Made by a program: the position numbers and the translations under genes. 64,000 nucleotides of DNA, taken from NCBI GenBank assembly GCA_041391505.1, contig JAWKNW010000001.1, positions 310,001 through 374,000 of the forward strand, written 5' to 3'. This DNA comes from Rhodothermales bacterium (lineage in GTDB: Bacteria; Bacteroidota; Rhodothermia; Rhodothermales; JAHQVL01). The notes beneath the pieces are model-generated. The model was not told the origin of the DNA. It searched no databases and worked only from the letters and a program-made list of their open reading frames with translations. Below, piece by piece: positions 7,648 through 16,398 of this stretch. How positions within the stretch are numbered: position 1 is the first letter of the stretch; each line of letters starts with the position of its first letter.

Positions 7648-9135
7648 CTACATGGATCGATAGAGTTCGAGATACTTCCGCGCCTCGGCGAAATTGCCTT
7701 CGGTGCGATGGAAGGTGGCGAGCAGTCCGTACAGCGTTTTCTGATCCTCGCCCGACAGCCGTTCGACCTCGTTGAGCGCGAGTTCGGCGCGCTACCGCCC
7801 GTGACGCTGCTGCGCAGCAGCTTCTGCGCTCTCCAGATACGCCCTCGGCCGGTCTTTCCACGGGATCGAGGCCGCCTGTTCGAGATATTTCAGGGCCGTT
7901 CGGTTGTCGCGCCGTTCGCCCAGATAAATCATCGCCTGGTTGAAGCAGATCGTGCCGAACGTGTCGAAATAACGCGTGTACAGCGAGTCGACCGGCACGC
8001 CGGCGGCGTCTACCGGCGTGCGCTGCACCAGGCCGAGCAGCCGGCTGGCGGCCTCGTCGCCATTCCCGTTCTTGTACTGGACCGCCGCCAGCCGCCATTC
8101 CATCTCGTCGCGCGCAGGCTGGGTCGACAGCTGGCCCAGGAGCCGGCCGAAGCCCCGCTCGGCCCCGCTGAGATCACCGTCCTGCTCGAGCTGAACGAGC
8201 GAGTCGCGCGCGAAACTGGCGGCGATGTTGCCGTTGTCCCACGAAATCCACTGGAGTTCGCCCTTCACGAAGTCGACGTCTTCCGGAATGCTCGCGAGCG
8301 CCAGCGCCCGCTCGTACGCCGAGCGCGCCGAAGGGGCGTCGCGGCGCCAGACGTGCACGTCGGCCTGCCGGACGACGTACTGGAAGAGCAGCATCGAGTC
8401 GAGGACCGCGTCGGCCGGGTCGGGCACGAGGTCGTAGGTATCCAGATACACCTGCTCGGCCAGCTGGTAGTTCTGCAGCGCCGGCGCCCACCGCTTGGTC
8501 TGGTAATAGTTGTTGGCCAGCGCGAGAAACAGCGCGTGCTGGTCGGGCCGAAGCCGGGTCAGTTTTTCAAGGACCTGGATCGACTCCTCGTAGGCGTCGG
8601 CCTTCCCGAGGCGCTGCGCCTGCGCGGTGTATACGCGCGCGAGCACGCTCTGCGTCTGCTCGTCGAAGGGGTTCAGCCGGATCGACTGCTCCAGCGCCTG
8701 CTGGGCCTGGTTCAGCAGCACCGTCTGCCGGTTGGTCCCCTCCTTCGAATCGAGGTCGCCGGCGCGGGCGAGCTGGATGAGCTGATTCAGCGGTCCCGCC
8801 GCCTGGTTGGCGGCGCGTAGCGCGGATTCGGCCGCCACCGGATCCACCTGGCCCGACGAGTCGGCGGCCAGTTCGAGAAATTCCCAGAGGGTGTCGCTGT
8901 AGGCCGTCCACGTGACGGCCTCTTCCCGGACCTCGGAGGCCTGCTCCTGATCGGGGATCGAGACAAAGGAGGCCTTGCTCAGCGAATCGGCGTAGGCAGC
9001 GACGGTGCTGTCCACGCCGGCGGGCACGACGAGCATGTCCAGATCGGTCTGCGCCGGACGGCTTGCATGCCGGGAGCCCGAACAGCCGGCGACGAACAGG
9101 CTGACGAGCAGTAGAATGCGGATGGATGCGTGCAT
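7648..9135 (-). CDS. TPR lipoprotein with an in-frame amber codon
   Basis: The ATG at 9135 starts MHASIRILLLVSLFVAGC, a lipoprotein signal with the cysteine near residue 18. The rest is helical with tetratricopeptide-like repeats (ALEQSIRLNPFDEQTQSVLARVY, HALFLALANNYYQTKRW, ALKYLEQAA). A TAG at 7792-7794 ends the frame after 447 residues, but the same frame continues for 47 typical TPR residues (RAELALNEVERLSGEDQ to YLELYRSM) and stops at 7648-7650. The amber is therefore a point change or base-call error. TPR lipoproteins of this kind act as periplasmic scaffolds in Tol- and Glt-type complexes. It follows the TonB-like gene by 31 bases. Confidence 0.75.
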
Positions 9136-9166
9136 ATTCACGGTACGTACGTCTCGGGCAATGCGG

Positions 9167-10240
9167 TTAGCGTTCGGCACGCGCCTGCTCCCACCAGGAG
9201 AGGAAGAGGCCGTAGAATTCGCGCGACCGTTCGTTCGAGGCGGCATCCCGGCGGGAATTGACGGCCACGATGTCGCGTCCGTCGCGCCGGACGACCCCTT
9301 CGCGCAGATAGGCGCTCATTTTCTGGAAGCTGCGGTCGACCAGGTAGGTCGCCTCCTCCTTCTCGACGAGCACGATGTGCACCTCGTACAGGCTTTCCTT
9401 GCACATCAGATACAGCTCGTAGGCCTTGCCGTCGACCGTGAAGGCCGCGATAGAGGACAGGAACGAGGGCCGATGGCGGACGAGCTGCCGGATGCCGATG
9501 GGCAGCTCGGCGGGGTGCTTTTTCATCCAGTCCACCAGTTCGCGCACTTCGAGGTTGGCATAGTCGTCGCCCAGCGCGTCCAGCGAAATGCGCTCGACGG
9601 TCGGGCCCTGCTGCAGGCCGGCGTTCTGGCGCGCCTGCTGCCCGCCCACCACGCGGGTGTCGCCGCCGATCTGTTCGCCGACGCGCGCGGCTCCCTGCCC
9701 CCCGGAGCCCGATGCGATCGCAATGTCGCCGCCGCCGTTCGGATTGCCGGAGGTGCGGCCGGCCCGGCCGCGGCCGGCGGCCGGCAACGCGCTGTTCAAC
9801 CCGTCGAGCGCGCTCAGGTCGCCGAGGCCCGACAGCGCGTCGGCGGTTTCCACGCCGCCGGCGCCCGCCGCCGGCTGGCGCGAGCGCGTGGGCTCGGGCG
9901 GGGCGTCGTTCGACGACACGTCCAGTTCCTGCGGGAGGAAGGCGCTCAAATCCAGCTGGTCGAGCGACCGGACGGCCGTCGCCGGCTTCTCGCGCGTCGT
10001 CTCACGCGGCGCCTCCTCGGGCGCGGCGCTTTCCGATGGGGCCGGATCGGGCGCGAGCACCGGCGTCGGCGGCGCAAACAGGGCGAGGTCGACTTCCCGG
10101 AAGACCTGGCGCGTCGGCTTGTCGACGGAATACGAGGCCGCGAGGAGGAGTCCGTACGAGAGCAGACTCACCGCGCCGGTCACGAGCAGCGCCCGTCCTT
10201 TCCGGCTCGCCGCGTCGCCTCTGGGTTCGGGTAGGATCAT
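9167..10240 (-). CDS. TonB/TolA-like single-pass protein with unfamiliar C-terminal domain
   Basis: A 357-residue protein with a short cytoplasmic N-terminus, one membrane helix (about 17-35, LLVTGAVSLLSYGLLLAAS), a long Pro/Ala/Glu- then Gly/Gln-rich linker (about 55-220), and a folded C-terminal domain (about 225-357, from TVERISLDALGDDYANLEV to SWWEQARAER). The topology is that of TonB, TolA or GltJ-type transducers coupling an inner-membrane proton channel to the outer membrane. The C-terminal domain lacks the TonB signature and I do not recognise it. The ATG at 10240 overlaps the stop of the upstream ExbD gene (ATGA), strongly suggesting joint function. Confidence 0.75.
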   Translation of the reverse strand: MILPEPRGDAASRKGRALLVTGAVSLLSYGLLLAASYSVDKPTRQVFREVDLALFAPPTPVLAPDPAPSESAAPEEAPRETTREKPATAVRSLDQLDLSAFLPQELDVSSNDAPPEPTRSRQPAAGAGGVETADALSGLGDLSALDGLNSALPAAGRGRAGRTSGNPNGGGDIAIASGSGGQGAARVGEQIGGDTRVVGGQQARQNAGLQQGPTVERISLDALGDDYANLEVRELVDWMKKHPAELPIGIRQLVRHRPSFLSSIAAFTVDGKAYELYLMCKESLYEVHIVLVEKEEATYLVDRSFQKMSAYLREGVVRRDGRDIVAVNSRRDAASNERSREFYGLFLSWWEQARAER

Positions 10241-10668
10241 GCGCCGCCTCTGCCGATCTGGGTATTGATGTTTTTCCGGACGCCGAGACGCTCGCACATG
10301 TCGTGCACGTCCACCAGCCGCTGCATCACGGCATTGGGATGCGGCTCGATGACGATTTCGACGTCTCCGCCGGCGTCCTTCTGATCCCGCACGAGTTGCC
10401 CGACGAGCGACTCGAGGTCCGCCATCTGTTCGATGTTGACATACAGGGGTTCGTCGGTCGCCATTTCGCGCACCTGGTAGAGCCCCGTCTCCTCGATCAG
10501 CACGCCGATCATGCGGGTATCCTCCGCCGGCGGCTCCACCGGCGCGTCTTTCTCCACGCCCGGCAGCTGAATCTGCGAAATGACCGTCAGATCGCTGATC
10601 ATGAGAAATCCGAAGAGGATGATCAGTCCGATATCGATAAAGCGGATGATGTAGCCTTTACGTTGCAT
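10237..10668 (-). CDS. ExbD/TolR-family proton-channel subunit (second copy)
   Basis: A 143-residue inner-membrane protein with a short cytoplasmic N-terminus, one membrane helix (IIRFIDIGLIILFGFLMIS) and a periplasmic domain. Asp12 in the helix matches the protonatable aspartate of ExbD, TolR, MotB and AglQ/S. The start at 10668 was chosen because it puts the helix at the usual place; the longer open frame is arginine-rich. It lies 19 bases downstream of the first ExbD gene and overlaps the TonB-like gene. Confidence 0.85.
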   Translation of the reverse strand: MQRKGYIIRFIDIGLIILFGFLMISDLTVISQIQLPGVEKDAPVEPPAEDTRMIGVLIEETGLYQVREMATDEPLYVNIEQMADLESLVGQLVRDQKDAGGDVEIVIEPHPNAVMQRLVDVHDMCERLGVRKNINTQIGRGGA

Positions 10669-10687
10669 CGTAGCGGGCTCGGGGCGC

Positions 10688-11089
10688 TCAATCGCCGCTG
10701 AGGTTGAGTTCGACTTCCAGTGACTTCTGGATACCCATGTCGTCACACAACGCGGCGACGTCCAGGGCGTAATGAACGGGCGCATCCCAGCTACTGCGGA
10801 TCCGCACCTTCAGGCGCGCCTCCTGCTGAAGCAGCGCGACGCGCCGGGTGAGGTACCCGCGCAGCATTTCGATGCTGCTGATCTTGGTCTGCTCGTCCTC
10901 GATCAGAAACGTGCCGTCGGGCAGGATGCCGATAAATTCGATCTCCTCGCTATCGATCGGCATGGGCTCGGTCTCGGCGCTTTCGGGCAGCGCCACGTCG
11001 GTGTCCTGCAGGTTCGATATGGTGATGAAGCCGAAGAGCATGATCAGCACCACATCGACGAACCGCATGATGAAGCCGGAATTCGTCAT
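10688..11089 (-). CDS. ExbD/TolR-family proton-channel subunit (first copy)
   Basis: A 133-residue protein with one membrane helix (IMRFVDVVLIMLFGFITIS) carrying the expected aspartate at residue 12, then an acidic linker and a periplasmic alpha/beta domain. It resembles its neighbour in the helix but differs strongly in the periplasmic part, so the pair looks like specialised paralogues, as in AglQ/AglS. It follows the Ig-like open frame by 34 bases. Confidence 0.85.
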   Translation of the reverse strand: MTNSGFIMRFVDVVLIMLFGFITISNLQDTDVALPESAETEPMPIDSEEIEFIGILPDGTFLIEDEQTKISSIEMLRGYLTRRVALLQQEARLKVRIRSSWDAPVHYALDVAALCDDMGIQKSLEVELNLSGD

Positions 11090-11123
11090 CGCTTCCCTCG
11101 CTTGAAATCAGGGGTCTGCACGG

Positions 11124-11783
11124 TCATGACATCGACATGGCCTGAAACTTCAGGTCACGCCCCACGCCATCCACCGTCACCTTCACCGTGTTGAAGCCGG
11201 GCTCGCTGCCCACGCGGAAGGCGATGCCCGTCTCGCCGCGTTTGTCGGTCTTGACCTTGATTTCCTGCTTGCCGTTGTCGAACGAGCCGTCGCCCAGCTC
11301 GACCGCATAGACCACGGGCCACTCCGGGATCGGGTTCTCGTATTCATCCAGCACCTGGACCTTCAGCGGCTTGGGCAGCTTCTCGCCGGCCGCACCGCCC
11401 TGGTTGTTGCCGAACTGCTTCAGCTTCCGCGGAAGCCCCGGTTTGGCCATGACCGTGTGGCTGATGCGGGTGCCCGCCGCCTCCGACCCGGGCACGCTCG
11501 CCGTGAAAGTCTGCAGGCCGGCGCGATGGGGCAGGTTCCAGTCGAACCGGACCTCCCCCTTGTCGTCGGTCGTGAGCGTTACCTCGGGGTCTCCCGTGTT
11601 GAGGCTGCTCTCGCCCTTGTCGACCCCGATGACCACCTTGCGTCCGGGGATCGCATTTTCGGCCTCGTCGACGAGCTGGACGACGATCTGCTTGATCGTT
11701 CGGCCGGCCGCCTCCTCCTTGGGCGCATTCAGCAGCCGCAGCGCGTGCGGCTGGCGGGTTACATCGACGCTGGCGGACAACAT
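11124..11783 (-). CDS. Ig-like (Big-1/invasin-type) domains, probably the C-terminal part of the ExbB protein
   Basis: 219 residues forming two beta-sandwich repeats of the invasin/filamin type, each with a VQLVDEAENAIPGRKV or VQVLDEYENPIPEWPV opening and a TTDDKGEVRFDW or KTDKRGETGIAF motif. Taken alone from ATG 11783 the protein has no signal peptide. The same frame reads on upstream as YGDSGTSALRKSMLSASVDV before meeting a stop, so it more likely continues the ExbB frame after a one-base error between about 11800 and 11830. A separate gene overlapping by 25 bases is the alternative. Confidence 0.65.
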   Translation of the reverse strand: MLSASVDVTRQPHALRLLNAPKEEAAGRTIKQIVVQLVDEAENAIPGRKVVIGVDKGESSLNTGDPEVTLTTDDKGEVRFDWNLPHRAGLQTFTASVPGSEAAGTRISHTVMAKPGLPRKLKQFGNNQGGAAGEKLPKPLKVQVLDEYENPIPEWPVVYAVELGDGSFDNGKQEIKVKTDKRGETGIAFRVGSEPGFNTVKVTVDGVGRDLKFQAMSMS

Positions 11784-12757
11784 CGACTTGCGCAGTGCAG
11801 AGGTACCCGAATCGCCGTAAAGGCGCTATTCGAGAACCGGTCCTGCAGGACCGCCTCTACCTGCGCGATAGGCTTTCCCTCGGGCGCCGGACGCACCGTC
11901 TCCGTTCTGGTCACCGGGTTTCCCGACACGGACACGACGGGAGCGAGGTGATCGTTCACGAGCGGCTCGAGATCCAGGTGCGTGTCGCCCTTGGCGGCGC
12001 TGGGAAGAGCCAGCTCCATCAGGCGGAAGCGCAGCTCGTCCGACTTCGCTCCGATCCGTTCCAGCCGGCGGTTGAAGAAGCCGAAGACTTCGGTCGAGCT
12101 CAGGTTCAGGATGATGCTGACAATGAGACCCATGAGGGTGGTGATGAGCGCGAAGCCCATGCCGGTGAGAATCACCTGATCGTCCAGCAAGCCCTGGGAG
12201 AACACGGTAAAGATGCCCCATACCGTGCCGAGCAGACCGAGCGCGCCGGCGGTGTCGGACATAAAATCCACCCGCCGCTTGAACGTGTCGAACCGGTCCT
12301 GCTGGTAGCGGATGTAGTTCGCGATTTCGTCGTGCAGGTCGGCCTGGTTCTGCTGGGACTGGAAGACGTTGAGCATCGTGGCGTGCAGACGCGCCAGCAT
12401 GCTGTCCTTCTGGCCGGAGATCGTCTTGATGATCTGCGGCAGGCCCATCAGGCGGAAGTCGACGTGTTCCAGATCTTTCGATTCGCGCCGGTCGGACATC
12501 AGTTCGAACCACTTCAGGGTCACCAGAAACATCCCGATGATGAACACCAGGAAGATCGGCCAGCGCAGCGGTCCGGCCTGCTCGGTGAGCGTCCACAGGT
12601 TGTTCATGGTGAACCCGTCGGACGGCGCGTCCGCCGCCTGGACGGGCAGGAGCGCGCTCCCCGCACTCTCCGCGCCGGCGCTGAGGCCGGCACCGCCGAG
12701 CGCGACAAACACGCCGGCGGCAATGATCACTAGAAATAGGCGCAGTAATCGGTTCAT
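11759..12757 (-). CDS. ExbB/TolQ/MotA-family proton-channel protein
   Basis: Inner-membrane channel subunit that with ExbD-type partners converts proton flow into movement of a trans-envelope protein. The ATG at 12757 gives a signal-like N-terminus (1-30), a membrane helix at 65-84, a long cytoplasmic loop, and the two conserved helices at about 168-190 (TAGALGLLGTVWGIFTVF) and 199-221 (GMGFALITTLMGLIVSI) with the family's threonines. The cytoplasmic tail to about residue 315 reads PVTRTETVRPAPEGKP and QDRFSNSAF, then the frame degenerates (VPLHCASRCCPP). That change and the adjoining Ig frame point to a frameshift near 11800-11830. It starts 12 bases after the outer-membrane protein gene. 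Confidence 0.85.
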   Translation of the reverse strand: MNRLLRLFLVIIAAGVFVALGGAGLSAGAESAGSALLPVQAADAPSDGFTMNNLWTLTEQAGPLRWPIFLVFIIGMFLVTLKWFELMSDRRESKDLEHVDFRLMGLPQIIKTISGQKDSMLARLHATMLNVFQSQQNQADLHDEIANYIRYQQDRFDTFKRRVDFMSDTAGALGLLGTVWGIFTVFSQGLLDDQVILTGMGFALITTLMGLIVSIILNLSSTEVFGFFNRRLERIGAKSDELRFRLMELALPSAAKGDTHLDLEPLVNDHLAPVVSVSGNPVTRTETVRPAPEGKPIAQVEAVLQDRFSNSAFTAIRVPLHCASRCCPPASM

Positions 12758-12769
12758 GGATCTCACGAT

Positions 12770-14482
12770 CTAGTGTTGGATACGTAGTTCAATGCGGTCG
12801 GCGTCCTGCTGAAGCGGCTCGATGTCTCGCGTGACGCGTACGGTGACTTTGCGCAGGAATTTCTGCACGTAGACTTTGCGCCGGTTGGACGCATGGCGTT
12901 CGCCCTGCTGATCGGTCCAGTACAGGCGGTACTGATAGACCCCCGGTGCAATCACGGTGCCGGTATCGTCCAGCCAGTCCCATGCCAGCTCATCGGGCAG
13001 CTGCCCGCTGCCGGCAAACGTCTTCACGGTGTTCCCCTCGGCATCGTCGACGCGCACTTCCCAGCCGGTGGCGACGCCATCCTGGTTGGCGCCGAGGAAG
13101 TACAGCAGGGTGCTGGCCGGTTCGAGCACGAGCGCGTGTTCTTCGGGCAAAAAGCTGGATTGCGTGGCGCGTTCGAGCGTCGAGTCGGCGGGGGCGGGCA
13201 CAATCTCGACGCGGTCTCCGGGGATGCCCTGGCCGACCAGGCGGTTGCGCACGCCGGTGGCGCGCAGCAGCGCGTCGGCCGGCGCGGTGACGCGCAGTGT
13301 TCTGGAGTCGTCACGTCCCACAACGCGTCCGGCTTCCCGCACTGAGGCTTCATATTGAGACGAGTACGTGCCCGTCATCACCACGCGGTCGTTCGGGTCT
13401 TCGATCGGCGCCGGCTCGGTGGGCTGCACCCGCGCCACGCGGACCGAATCCAGCGCGCCGAGGTCGGCTTTCGAGAGCTGCCGCAACGCCGCCTCCGGGA
13501 TGTCGCTGTCGATCTCACGGACGATGACCTGCTCGTAGTAGCGCAGGTAGTCGCTCGTGGCGCTGGTGTACACCCGCGGCCGCAGCACCGGGTCGAGCGT
13601 CGGCAGATCGGTCGTATAGAGCAGTGCCGGCGGCATGATGGGATCGGGCAGATCGGGCGTGCGGCCGAACTCGTAGACGAGGCTGAACGTGTGCGACCCG
13701 TTCGTCGCGCCGCCGAGCGCGCCGAGCGGCAGCTCGTAGCCATAACTCACGCTGATCGGCCCGCCGACATGCAGGAGCCCTTCGAGCCGCGCCTGGTCCA
13801 GATCGGTCGTGCTGCTGAAACGAAGGTACGAGCCGGCGAGCGACACGGCCTCCACGCTCCAGCGCGTTTCGGGCCCGTACGCCGTGCCCACCAGCTCGAC
13901 GAGCGCGCGCATCGGCCCCACGGCGTAGCCCGCGCCGATAAACGGTTCCGGGGCGAGCGTTACGCCATCGCCCACGAGCGAGAGATCGGGGCCGTTGGCA
14001 TTGCGCACGCCAAGCGCCAGGCTCAACGCCGGCAGCGGCTGCGCGAACGCGCCGAGCGTGGCGTTGATGACGGTCCGGCTGTACCCGCCGGCAAACACGG
14101 GGTCAGCCGGATCGAACTCGACAAAGTTGGCGGCGTCGTACGACAGGTTGTAGGCGGCCACCTGCGCCCCCACCGACAGGAACTTGAGAAAACGCGCCGA
14201 CACGCCGGCGCCGATCGACGTGCGCTGAAAAATCGGACTGTCGAAATACTGCACGAGCATGCCGGCGCCGAACCGGTCCGAGAGCAGGAAAGGCGACGAC
14301 AGCGCAAAGGCGCCCTGCCGCAACGGGATGCCCCCGGATTCGCCGAAGCCGAGATGGTATGCTTTCGCGCCGAGCGCGAGACGGGCCCGCTGGAACGAAA
14401 GGATCGCCGGGTTGGCGAACGCCGCCATCGGGTCTTCCATGCTGACGGAGGGGCCCATCATGGGCTGCTGCGCGCGCGTCAC
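12770..14482 (-). CDS. PorP/SprF-like outer-membrane protein with OmpA-like and FlgD-like C-terminal parts
   Basis: 570 residues from a GTG at 14482. Residues 1-280 look like a PorP/SprF or FadL-type barrel (SMEDPMAAFANPAILSF, alternating strands with repeated glycines). About 340-440 resembles a degenerate OmpA-type peptidoglycan-binding domain (LRATGVRNRLVGQGIPGDRVEI). About 470-540 is a FlgD/CHU_C-like Ig fold (WDWLDDTGTVIAPGVYQYRLYW). The frame lacks a signal peptide, but another frame just upstream encodes one: MNRMHYLHAMTLATLLLALVAG starting at 14549. One extra CG unit in the repeat at 14471-14478 would join them as DARA|QQPMMGP, so the true start is probably 14549. Confidence 0.75.
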   Translation of the reverse strand: MTRAQQPMMGPSVSMEDPMAAFANPAILSFQRARLALGAKAYHLGFGESGGIPLRQGAFALSSPFLLSDRFGAGMLVQYFDSPIFQRTSIGAGVSARFLKFLSVGAQVAAYNLSYDAANFVEFDPADPVFAGGYSRTVINATLGAFAQPLPALSLALGVRNANGPDLSLVGDGVTLAPEPFIGAGYAVGPMRALVELVGTAYGPETRWSVEAVSLAGSYLRFSSTTDLDQARLEGLLHVGGPISVSYGYELPLGALGGATNGSHTFSLVYEFGRTPDLPDPIMPPALLYTTDLPTLDPVLRPRVYTSATSDYLRYYEQVIVREIDSDIPEAALRQLSKADLGALDSVRVARVQPTEPAPIEDPNDRVVMTGTYSSQYEASVREAGRVVGRDDSRTLRVTAPADALLRATGVRNRLVGQGIPGDRVEIVPAPADSTLERATQSSFLPEEHALVLEPASTLLYFLGANQDGVATGWEVRVDDAEGNTVKTFAGSGQLPDELAWDWLDDTGTVIAPGVYQYRLYWTDQQGERHASNRRKVYVQKFLRKVTVRVTRDIEPLQQDADRIELRIQH

Positions 14483-14563
14483 GGCCGGCCACCAGCGCGA
14501 GCAGCAGCGTAGCCAGGGTCATGGCGTGAAGGTAGTGCATCCTGTTCATGGCGTCCTCCTCGT

Positions 14564-16398
14564 CTACCGGGCCAGGGTGATGTGTCCGGTGGCGACGATA
14601 TCTCGCTCCTCTTCCACCGTGTAGAGGTACACCCCGGGGCGCAGCTCGCGCCCGTCGTCGTCGCGGCCGTCCCACTCCAGCGCGCCATCCACCACCTGGT
14701 CGAACGTGCGGAGGAGCCGGCCTTCAAAGCTGAAGATCCGCAGCACGGGTTGCGTCAGGCCGAACTCCGCGATGCGGAAGGCGACGCGGTCGTTGAAGCC
14801 ATCCTCGTTCGGCGTGAACGGGTTCGGCGCCACCGGCAGGGCGTCAGGAAGCTCGACCTCGAAGGGGCCGAGCACGAAATCGTTGTTGTCCTCGAGGATC
14901 TCATCGATCCCGAAGTCGGCGTCGACGCGGAAAACGAGGGTGTAGGTGCCCGGATCGGGGAAATCGACGCTGGCCGTGAAGGTCGTTTCCGCGCCGGCGG
15001 CCAGGGCCTCGATCGTCGCAAAATCGACGACCTGATCGTTGCTCCGGATCTCGACCCGGAACGGCTCGCTGACATCCAGGTCGCCGATGTTGCGCACCAC
15101 GCCGGTGAAGTCGTGGGTCTGGCCGCGTGTGATCGGGTCGGCGAGCCCATCGGTTCGCGCCAGATCGGCGGCAAACAGATCGGGAAGCAACGGACGCACG
15201 TCGAAGGGGCCGATACAGACCCGGTTGTTTTCCTCATCGACCTCGAGGATGTCGAGGAGCACGTCAGCATCGAAACACACCTGGTGCGCGCCGGCCTGCG
15301 TGAGCGCAAAGCTGCTGCTGGTCAGGCCCGGCAGGATCTCGACGTTCATCCCCGGCGTGACGATATCGCCCACCGGCTCGCTGACGCCGTCGGGGCGCAC
15401 CAGCACAAACCGGTTGCGGAACGTGTCGGGGACCGGGTAATAGAGGTTTTCGAGATCGGCCAGCACCTGGAGATTGTCGCCGACGCGGAGGCCGGTCAGC
15501 GCGAGGCCGGCCGCCACCGCGAGGTTACGCGGGATCAGATCCGGGAGCGGATCCACCGCCTCGGCGCGCAGGAAGACGTAGAACGTATCCCGCCCGCAGA
15601 GGTCCACCGTGGCGACGCGGAGCGAATCGAAGTAGACGCCGGCCACATCCGGCTTGAACTGGACGTCAACCGCCTGACGGCCGCCGGCGACGATCGTCTC
15701 GGGCGGGATGGGCGCCAGCACCTCGAAAAGCGGACTGCTGGCGAAGAAGCTGCTGAGGTCGCCCGCGATATTTCCCTCATTCAACAGATCGAACGAGCGG
15801 ACCAGCGAATCCCCCACGACGACCATGCCGAAGTCGAGCGTGTCCGGCGTCGCAGTGAACCGCGAGGACACGCCGCGCCCCACCAGCGGCACGGTGACCT
15901 CCACGATGCTCTGCTGCGCGTCGAGGCCGCACAACTCCGCCAGGATGCGCGTGCGCAGCACGAGTTCGGCGACATAGTCTTCCGCCGCGAGCGGCGTGAA
16001 GCGGACGGCGATCGATCCGCTCTCGCCCGGCTCGAGCACGAGCGCCGCGGTATCCGGGAAATACACGCCGGCATCCGGGCGCACGCTGACATCGACCGAC
16101 ACCGGGTGGTTGGTGTTGTTGCGGACCTGCACGGTCTGCGTCGAATCCTCATCCACACACAGCTCGCCGTAGGCCAGGACCGGAGGCAGCACGTCCAGCG
16201 GCGCCTCGCGCCCACCGATCTTGTAAAAGACCGCGAGGTTGCCGGCGGTGGTGTTCACCACGAGGAGGTCCATGTCGCTGTCCCCATCAACGTCCGCCGC
16301 CGTGATGGCGATGGGATTCGCATCCTGGGGCAGCGCACCGGTCTGATAGGCGGCCGGCAGAGCGCGTTCAAACCCCTGGCCGGCGGTATTCAGAATGC
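14564..16398 (-). CDS. secreted FG-GAP/CARDB protein, C-terminal part after a frameshift
   Basis: Continuation of the gene beginning at 17744. Real sequence begins near 16398 with GILNTAGQGFERALP; the open frame upstream of that is a shadow. It holds the last FG-GAP calcium repeat (ADVDGDSDMDLLVVN), Ig-like segments in the style of choice-of-anchor domains (VQVRNNTNHPVSVDVSV, DTLDFGMVVVGDSLVRSF), two CARDB-like domains (DLIPRNLAVAAGLAL and DLFAADLARTDGLADP) and a final CHU_C/FlgD-type domain (NPFTPNEDGFNDRV ... LRPGVYLYTVEEE) as in type IX secretion or gliding exoproteins. It precedes the outer-membrane protein gene by 14 bases (from 14549). Confidence 0.75.

Noticed and set aside
7792..7794. 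Amber codon as programmed readthrough or pyrrolysine insertion
   Set aside because: No PYLIS-like structure is apparent and the protein is a TPR scaffold; substitution or base-call error is simpler.
11800..11830. Programmed -1 or +1 frameshifting between the ExbB and Ig frames
   Set aside because: I see no slippery heptamer such as X-XXY-YYZ with a downstream structure; a single-base error explains it.
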